Shown here: in pieces, positions 57,243 through 61,979 of the stretch
Layout of the letters: each line of letters begins with the position of its first letter
Position numbering within the stretch: position 1 is the stretch's first letter
Assembly (NCBI GenBank): GCA_002721725.1
Contig: PBLK01000025.1
Location: forward strand, 1-61,979
Direction of reading: 5' to 3'
Length of the DNA: 61,979 nt
DNA from: Rhodobiaceae bacterium
GTDB taxonomy: Bacteria > Pseudomonadota > Alphaproteobacteria > RS24
Program-made: the position numbers and the translations under genes
The notes under the pieces: model-generated
Database searches by the model: none
The model's input: the letters and a program-made list of their open reading frames with translations, nothing else
Told to the model about the DNA's origin: nothing

Positions 57243-59053
57243 TGCACCCGGTATTGCAAGAGATAACCGCCCGCATTACTGCGCGCTCAGCTGCCACACG
57301 GCAGACTTATTTGGATGGCGTTGCCGCCGCACGCGATTTGCCGAAAGGGCGCGACACGCTCTCGGCCGGTAACCAAGCCCATGCTTTTGCTGCTTGTCCA
57401 GCACATGACAAACAGGCTTTGTTGGGCGGGGACTGGCCGAATATTGCAATTATCAGTGCCTATAATGACATGCTTTCAGCGCATCAGCCTTATCACCGTT
57501 ACCCCGATCTAATCAGGGAGGCGGCGCGCGATTGCAATGCAACGGCACAATTTGCCGGTGGCGTGCCTGCCATGTGCGACGGGGTCACGCAAGGTCAACC
57601 CGGTATGGAGTTGTCTTTATTTTCACGTGATGTCATTGCCATGAGCACGGCTATTGCCCTATCCCACAACAGTTTTGATGCTGGTCTCTATCTTGGTATT
57701 TGTGACAAAATCGTGCCCGGCCTGCTAATCGGGGCACTTCAATTTGGTCACTTACCAGCGATCTTTGTGCCTTCAGGCCCCATGGCCTCAGGATTGCCCA
57801 ATGGTGAGAAAGCACGCATTCGCAATCTTTACGCAGAGGGCAAAGCAAGCCGCGAAGAATTATTGAAAGCCGAGTGTGATAGCTACCACAGTGCCGGAAC
57901 ATGTACCTTTTACGGCACCGCCAATTCCAATCAAATGCTTATGGAGTTTATGGGACTGCACATGCCCGGCGCTGCCTTTATCCCCCCCGACTCGGAATTG
58001 CGCGATGAATTAACGCGCGCCGCCACCACGCGAGCTGCAGCGCTCTCTTCCTTTGGCAGCGCGCCCAGCGCTTTGGCCGATATCGTCGATGAGAAATCCA
58101 TAATCAATGGAATGATCGGCTTGCTGGCAACCGGCGGATCAACAAACCACACACTGCATTTACCAGCCATTGCGCGGGCAGCAGGCGTCTTGATCGACTG
58201 GAAAGATTTTGACGATTTGTCTAAAATCATTCCGCTTTTGGCCAAAGTTTATCCTAACGGCCAAGCCGATGTTAACCATTTTCATGCCGCCGGCGGCATC
58301 GGGTTTGTAATTGGTTCGTTGTTAGATAGTGGCCTATTGCATGACGACGTACAGACCGTCTTTGGCCGTGGTTTGAGTGCTTATCGCCTGGAACCAGTTT
58401 TAGAGAACCATAAGTTAGTTTGGCGCAACGGCCCCGAAAACAGTGGCGACTCGGATATTTTGACTGATTGCAACAATGCCTTTGATGCGGAAGGAGGCAT
58501 TCGGCTGCTCGATGGAAATCTAGGCCGCGCTATAATTAAAGTATCGGCAGTAAACGCGTCACATCGCATCGTGGAAGCCCCCGCACGAATTTTCCATGAT
58601 CAAAACGATGTGCAAGAAGCCTTCGAAGCTGGAAATTTGGAGGCGGACGCTGTAATAGTCTTGCGCTTCCAAGGGCCCGCTGCCAATGGCATGCCAGAAC
58701 TACACAAACTGACACCCGCTTTGACAGTTTTACAGGAGCGCGGCTTTAAAGTCGCCTTGGTGACAGACGGACGCATGTCGGGAGCCTCAGGCAAAGTGCC
58801 CGCGGCCATTCACGTGACGCCTGAAGCAGCGCAAGGCGGGCCATTGGCCAGCTTGCGCGACGGCGACATGATCCGCCTCGACAGTGAAAGTGGTGAATTG
58901 AATTGCGCGGCAGATTTGTCGGCGCGCCCGCTTGTTAAGGCGGATATCAAGAATTTGGCGCCGGGTTTGGGGCGCAACTTATTCGGCTTGTTAAAAAAAC
59001 AAGTCAGCTCAGCAGAAGAGGGAGCGTCTTTAGTGGCGTTTGAGGAGGGGTAA
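57242..59053 (+). CDS. edd: Phosphogluconate dehydratase
   Basis: Edd dehydrates 6-phosphogluconate to KDPG, the key Entner-Doudoroff step. At 603 residues it matches IlvD/Edd-family length. Landmarks are [64 protein letters not shown] and [19 protein letters not shown]. The cysteines in the second, third and fourth are the expected Fe-S ligands. Coupled to pgl; glk starts immediately after its stop. Confidence 0.96.
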   Translation: MHPVLQEITARITARSAATRQTYLDGVAAARDLPKGRDTLSAGNQAHAFAACPAHDKQALLGGDWPNIAIISAYNDMLSAHQPYHRYPDLIREAARDCNATAQFAGGVPAMCDGVTQGQPGMELSLFSRDVIAMSTAIALSHNSFDAGLYLGICDKIVPGLLIGALQFGHLPAIFVPSGPMASGLPNGEKARIRNLYAEGKASREELLKAECDSYHSAGTCTFYGTANSNQMLMEFMGLHMPGAAFIPPDSELRDELTRAATTRAAALSSFGSAPSALADIVDEKSIINGMIGLLATGGSTNHTLHLPAIARAAGVLIDWKDFDDLSKIIPLLAKVYPNGQADVNHFHAAGGIGFVIGSLLDSGLLHDDVQTVFGRGLSAYRLEPVLENHKLVWRNGPENSGDSDILTDCNNAFDAEGGIRLLDGNLGRAIIKVSAVNASHRIVEAPARIFHDQNDVQEAFEAGNLEADAVIVLRFQGPAANGMPELHKLTPALTVLQERGFKVALVTDGRMSGASGKVPAAIHVTPEAAQGGPLASLRDGDMIRLDSESGELNCAADLSARPLVKADIKNLAPGLGRNLFGLLKKQVSSAEEGASLVAFEEG

Positions 59054-60013
59054 ATGTTTCTGGTAGGCGATATCGGCGGCACAAATGCACGCTTTGCAAT
59101 TGCGCGCACGACCGATGATCAAGGGATTGTGATATCCGATTTTGAAAAGTTCAACGCGCAACAATTTGACCGCTTTGACGATACGATGAATAAATTTGTC
59201 GAAGGTATCGGCGTGCGGCCTTCTTTAGCCGTGCTGGCCGTGGCCGGTCCAATTCATAATGGCGAGGTCAAGCTGACCAATCGTTCATGGCAACTTAATG
59301 CCAACGATTTGTCGCGAAGCTGCCGCATTGACGAAGTCTGTTTGATGAATGATTTTACCGCTATGGCTTTCTCTGTCACCCGCATTGGCGATGACAGCTA
59401 TATTGACTTGAAGCAGGGCAAAGCGCTGGATAATGCACCTATGCTAGTAGCTGGGCCAGGCACCGGTTTCGGCTCCTGCCTGCTGATACCAAGCAATGGC
59501 GAATATCACGCGTTAGCCTGCGAGGGGGGGCACAGCCTGTTTGTGCCGCGAAGTGATTTAGACCGTGCCGTGTTGGATATTCTCTCGCGCAAACATGATG
59601 CAGTATCGGTGGAGCGCATTTGTGGAGGGGGCTATTTGGACGAATTGACTGCTGCCATTGCCGAAATACATGGTGTACAAACCCCGGCTCTTACCCCGCA
59701 AGAAATCATCGAAAATGGCGAAGCCGGTGACGCGCTATGTCGCGATATTTGCCAAATTAGGGCTGATGTGATTATTTCCAGCCTGGCCAATATGGCGCTG
59801 GTTGGCGGAGCGCGTGGCGGGATTGTCGTCGCGGGCGGCGTGGCTCGGCATTTGTCAAAATTCTTGACCGATAAGAAAACCATTGAACGCTTTGCGGCAG
59901 TATGGCCACAAGGAGATTTTCTCCAGCACATACCCATTCGCCTTCTGGTCAATCCGCTTGCGCCACTAGTCGGCGCAGCGGCTCATTATTTGCGATATGA
60001 AAATAATGAATGA
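59054..60013 (+). CDS. glk: Glucokinase
   Basis: Glk phosphorylates glucose to glucose-6-phosphate, feeding Zwf. The 319-residue protein has the phosphate-binding VGDIGGTNARFAIA, the catalytic region LMNDFTAMAFSV, GPGTGFGSCLL and the sugar-site ACEGGH. It starts directly after edd with no gap and belongs to the bacterial Glk (non-ROK) family. With the SGLT-like symporter at 34591 it links glucose entry to the pathway. Confidence 0.95.
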   Translation: MFLVGDIGGTNARFAIARTTDDQGIVISDFEKFNAQQFDRFDDTMNKFVEGIGVRPSLAVLAVAGPIHNGEVKLTNRSWQLNANDLSRSCRIDEVCLMNDFTAMAFSVTRIGDDSYIDLKQGKALDNAPMLVAGPGTGFGSCLLIPSNGEYHALACEGGHSLFVPRSDLDRAVLDILSRKHDAVSVERICGGGYLDELTAAIAEIHGVQTPALTPQEIIENGEAGDALCRDICQIRADVIISSLANMALVGGARGGIVVAGGVARHLSKFLTDKKTIERFAAVWPQGDFLQHIPIRLLVNPLAPLVGAAAHYLRYENNE

Positions 60014-60176
60014 GGGGCCAATAATTTTTGTGCCGACATGCAGTATTGACCGAAAAACTATGCTAGTAAAAACACTCTTGCCTGATGTGATCACTTTTGG
60101 TGGAAGCTGGATGGTTGACGAAACAGCCCTAGCCAATTGTGAATGGGAGGCTTTGGGCTCATACGCAGAACATTAA
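60006..60176 (+). pseudogene. eda: Decayed C-terminal fragment of KDPG aldolase (eda)
   Basis: The frame from the ATG at 60006, overlapping the glk stop, encodes 56 residues. They match the last quarter of KDPG aldolase: FVPTCSI aligns with the usual F(C)PTGGI and LPDVITFGGSWMV with LPNVxxVGGSWM. The first 150 or so residues, including the catalytic lysine and glutamate, are absent, and the PTGGI phosphate site is altered. It sits where eda would be expected, last in an Entner-Doudoroff operon. I read it as a deletion remnant; recognition is from memory of the family. Confidence 0.75.
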
Positions 60177-60199
60177 ATTCGCGCTTGAGGAATAAAAAA

Positions 60200-61979
60200 A
60201 TGAGCCAACCCCTGAATAATGCTGCTGCGTTGAGACGGCAGCTTATGGATTATTTGCCCATGCGCGAGCAAGACCCGCATGCCAATCCTGCGAAATTATT
60301 GGCCTATCATTTGTCCGATGAATTAGCCGGCAATGCTCTCAATCTTGATAATCTTGAAACCATTTTGACCGATTTATGCGCTGCAGCCGCGCGCGATCGA
60401 GGGAAAAAATTGGCGGATCGGGCAGGTTTGCCGGAATTGCAAAACTGGCAGCGCAAGTTCAAAAAAGTTATTGCGCAGCAGGCCAAAAACGGCTTCAAGG
60501 CTTTTCGTAAATGGGCCGAAGGCGAGGCTGTCGGCCTCGTTGCCACGGCGCATCCGACATTTGCCATGACGGATGCCATGCGAGATCATGTGCTGGCCGC
60601 CGCCATTGGCTTGCCGAAAAGAAAGAAACTTTCCGCCGCCGCGATTATTCGCCAAGAGCCGCCGCGCTTGCGCGATGAGCATGCCGATGCGCAAGCTTGC
60701 ATCGCCACCATGCATGAGGTGATTGACCGCGCCAATGCCATGATATTGGCGCAAGCGGCCAAAAGCTTTCCGCGCCAATGGCATCAATTGACCCCGCAAT
60801 TGGTCACTGTGGCAAGCTGGGTCGGATATGATTTGGACGGGCGGCGTGACATTCAATGGAGCGACACCATTCGTCTCAAAATCGATGAGAAAGTAGCCAA
60901 GCTGGCCGATTATTGCGCCAAAGGCGAAGCCATTGCCGCAAGCGAAACCGCGCCACCCAAGGGCCTTGTGGATTTTATCGCCCAAGCGCGAAAAGCGCTG
61001 TCCATTGCTCAGGCCGAGCAAGAGGCGTTTGCGGAGGATTTGAGCCGTGATGATAATTTGGCGGCCGCCGCCGAATTATTGACCACGCCACAAAGCGGGC
61101 GCTGGCTCGATAGCGCGCCGGCTCTCAAAGCACTCAATGCGGCCATCAAACAGGCCAAACAAAGCAAAACCAAACATAAGCTGTTGATTTTGCGCGCCCA
61201 TATTAAACGCTGCGGGCTGGGCACGGCGCGCCTGCATTTGCGGGTCAATGCGCAGCAGGTTTTGACGGCCATTGGCGCGCATATGCCGGTGACCGGCGAT
61301 GACCGCCTAAACTCGCGCACTTTCTTGCGCCGCGTGTCAAAATTTGCCGAAAAGGTAAAAGCCACAAAAAGCGATTTCGCTTTGCTCGACCGACAAGAAA
61401 GCACGGTCAATCGCCAGCTTATTCTGGCCGCGCAAATTCTCGCCCATATTGACCGGGATATGCCGATACGGTTTTTAATCGCCGAATGCGACCAAGCCAG
61501 CATTGTTTTGAGCGCTTTGGCTTTGGCGCGCTATTACGGTGTCGCCGCGCAATTGGATATTTCACCGCTCTTTGAAACCCCGCATGCTTTGCGCAATGGC
61601 GGACGCGTGGTGGCACAAATGCTTGAGCAACCGGCCTATCGCGCCCATGTCAAACAGCGCGGCGTCATTGCCGTGCAAACCGGCTTTTCCGATGCCGGAC
61701 GCTTTATGGGCCAAATCGCAGCGGTTTTGGCGGTGGAAAGGCTCCAATCGCATCTCGCAAGCGCCATTGCCGAAAGCGGCTTAACCGATATGCGCGCTTT
61801 GGTGTTCAACACGCATGGCGAGTCCATCGGGCGCGGCGGCCATCCCGGCACGCTGACCCAGCGCATGGATTATATTATGAGCCCGTGGGTGGTGGACCGC
61901 TTTCGCCGTCATCATATTGCCCTGACCCATGAGTTTAGCTTTCAAGGCGGCGACGGGTTTTTATGGTTTGCAGACAATC
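60200..61979 (+). CDS. Phosphoenolpyruvate carboxylase-like protein (partial, runs off window)
   Basis: An open frame of at least 593 codons, cut by the right edge. GAGGAA precedes the ATG at 60200. PEPC-type motifs are visible: VATAHPTFAMTD (for the usual LTAHPTE), SPLFETPHALRNG, GFSDAGRF and FNTHGESIGRGGHPG (for FHGRGGxxGRGGxP). PEPC makes oxaloacetate from PEP and bicarbonate. Several canonical residues differ, so this is a divergent family branch; carboxylase activity is likely but not certain. High-GC codon use resembles the core region to the left of the island. Confidence 0.8.
   Translation, partial: MSQPLNNAAALRRQLMDYLPMREQDPHANPAKLLAYHLSDELAGNALNLDNLETILTDLCAAAARDRGKKLADRAGLPELQNWQRKFKKVIAQQAKNGFKAFRKWAEGEAVGLVATAHPTFAMTDAMRDHVLAAAIGLPKRKKLSAAAIIRQEPPRLRDEHADAQACIATMHEVIDRANAMILAQAAKSFPRQWHQLTPQLVTVASWVGYDLDGRRDIQWSDTIRLKIDEKVAKLADYCAKGEAIAASETAPPKGLVDFIAQARKALSIAQAEQEAFAEDLSRDDNLAAAAELLTTPQSGRWLDSAPALKALNAAIKQAKQSKTKHKLLILRAHIKRCGLGTARLHLRVNAQQVLTAIGAHMPVTGDDRLNSRTFLRRVSKFAEKVKATKSDFALLDRQESTVNRQLILAAQILAHIDRDMPIRFLIAECDQASIVLSALALARYYGVAAQLDISPLFETPHALRNGGRVVAQMLEQPAYRAHVKQRGVIAVQTGFSDAGRFMGQIAAVLAVERLQSHLASAIAESGLTDMRALVFNTHGESIGRGGHPGTLTQRMDYIMSPWVVDRFRRHHIALTHEFSFQGGDGFLWFADN

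Noticed and set aside
33159-60013. Integrative element or prophage carrying the glucan island
   Set aside because: No integrase, transposase, direct repeat at the ends or tRNA at a junction was seen; recombination through flanking homology is simpler.

Overview
This window reads as a chromosome segment from an alphaproteobacterium, probably marine. The order cannot be fixed from sequence alone. The evidence is alphaproteobacterial housekeeping neighbourhoods (rpmH-rnpA-yidC-engB-argB, dapD-dapE facing def-fmt-truA, 4.5S RNA beside a dnaX lacking zinc cysteines, pheA-kdsB divergent from a membrane-anchored cytochrome c) joined to an algal-glucan utilisation island. No transposase, integrase, phage gene or CRISPR array was seen.

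Layout. 1-3443: tRNA-Arg, a P1-family peptidase, a flavin disulfide reductase and a TVP38-type membrane protein. 3494-11375: rpmH, rnpA, yidC, engB, argB, a DUF1036 protein, a HAD nucleotidase, dapD and dapE. 11363-20843: truA, fmt, def, rmuC, recR, dnaX, 4.5S RNA, nudC, pheA, kdsB and cycM-like. 20949-26506: yejABEF-type peptide importer. 26519-30890: NlpC/P60 hydrolase, M17 aminopeptidase, SDR and a CYP153-type alkane hydroxylase. 31052-33155: TPP riboswitch and thiC.

33159-60013 is the interesting part: a predicted laminarin (beta-1,3-glucan) utilisation locus. It holds two GH16 endoglucanases (one fused to an unusual N-terminal beta-rich domain), an SGLT-type sugar symporter, a complete type I secretion system (HlyD, ABC, TolC) next to a cysteine-free protein with two tandem carbohydrate-binding-like modules, a TonB-dependent receptor, a SapC/cupin-like/tryptophan-halogenase-like trio, a GH3 lipoprotein, a LacI-type regulator and an Entner-Doudoroff operon (zwf-pgl-edd-glk) ending in a decayed eda fragment. 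Four copies of one 14-bp palindrome (TGACARCGYTGTCA) sit upstream of the symporter/GH16 unit, the exoprotein/secretion unit, the GH3/receptor divergent region and zwf. They are the probable operators of the LacI protein. The exoprotein and receptor genes also share an identical 20-bp promoter element and a similar 5' leader hairpin. I infer one regulon in which a secreted or surface-displayed glucan-binding protein and GH16 enzymes attack laminarin outside, the receptor imports oligosaccharides, GH3 frees glucose, and the symporter, glucokinase and Entner-Doudoroff enzymes consume it.

After the eda remnant, core-type sequence resumes with a phosphoenolpyruvate carboxylase-like gene that runs off the right edge.
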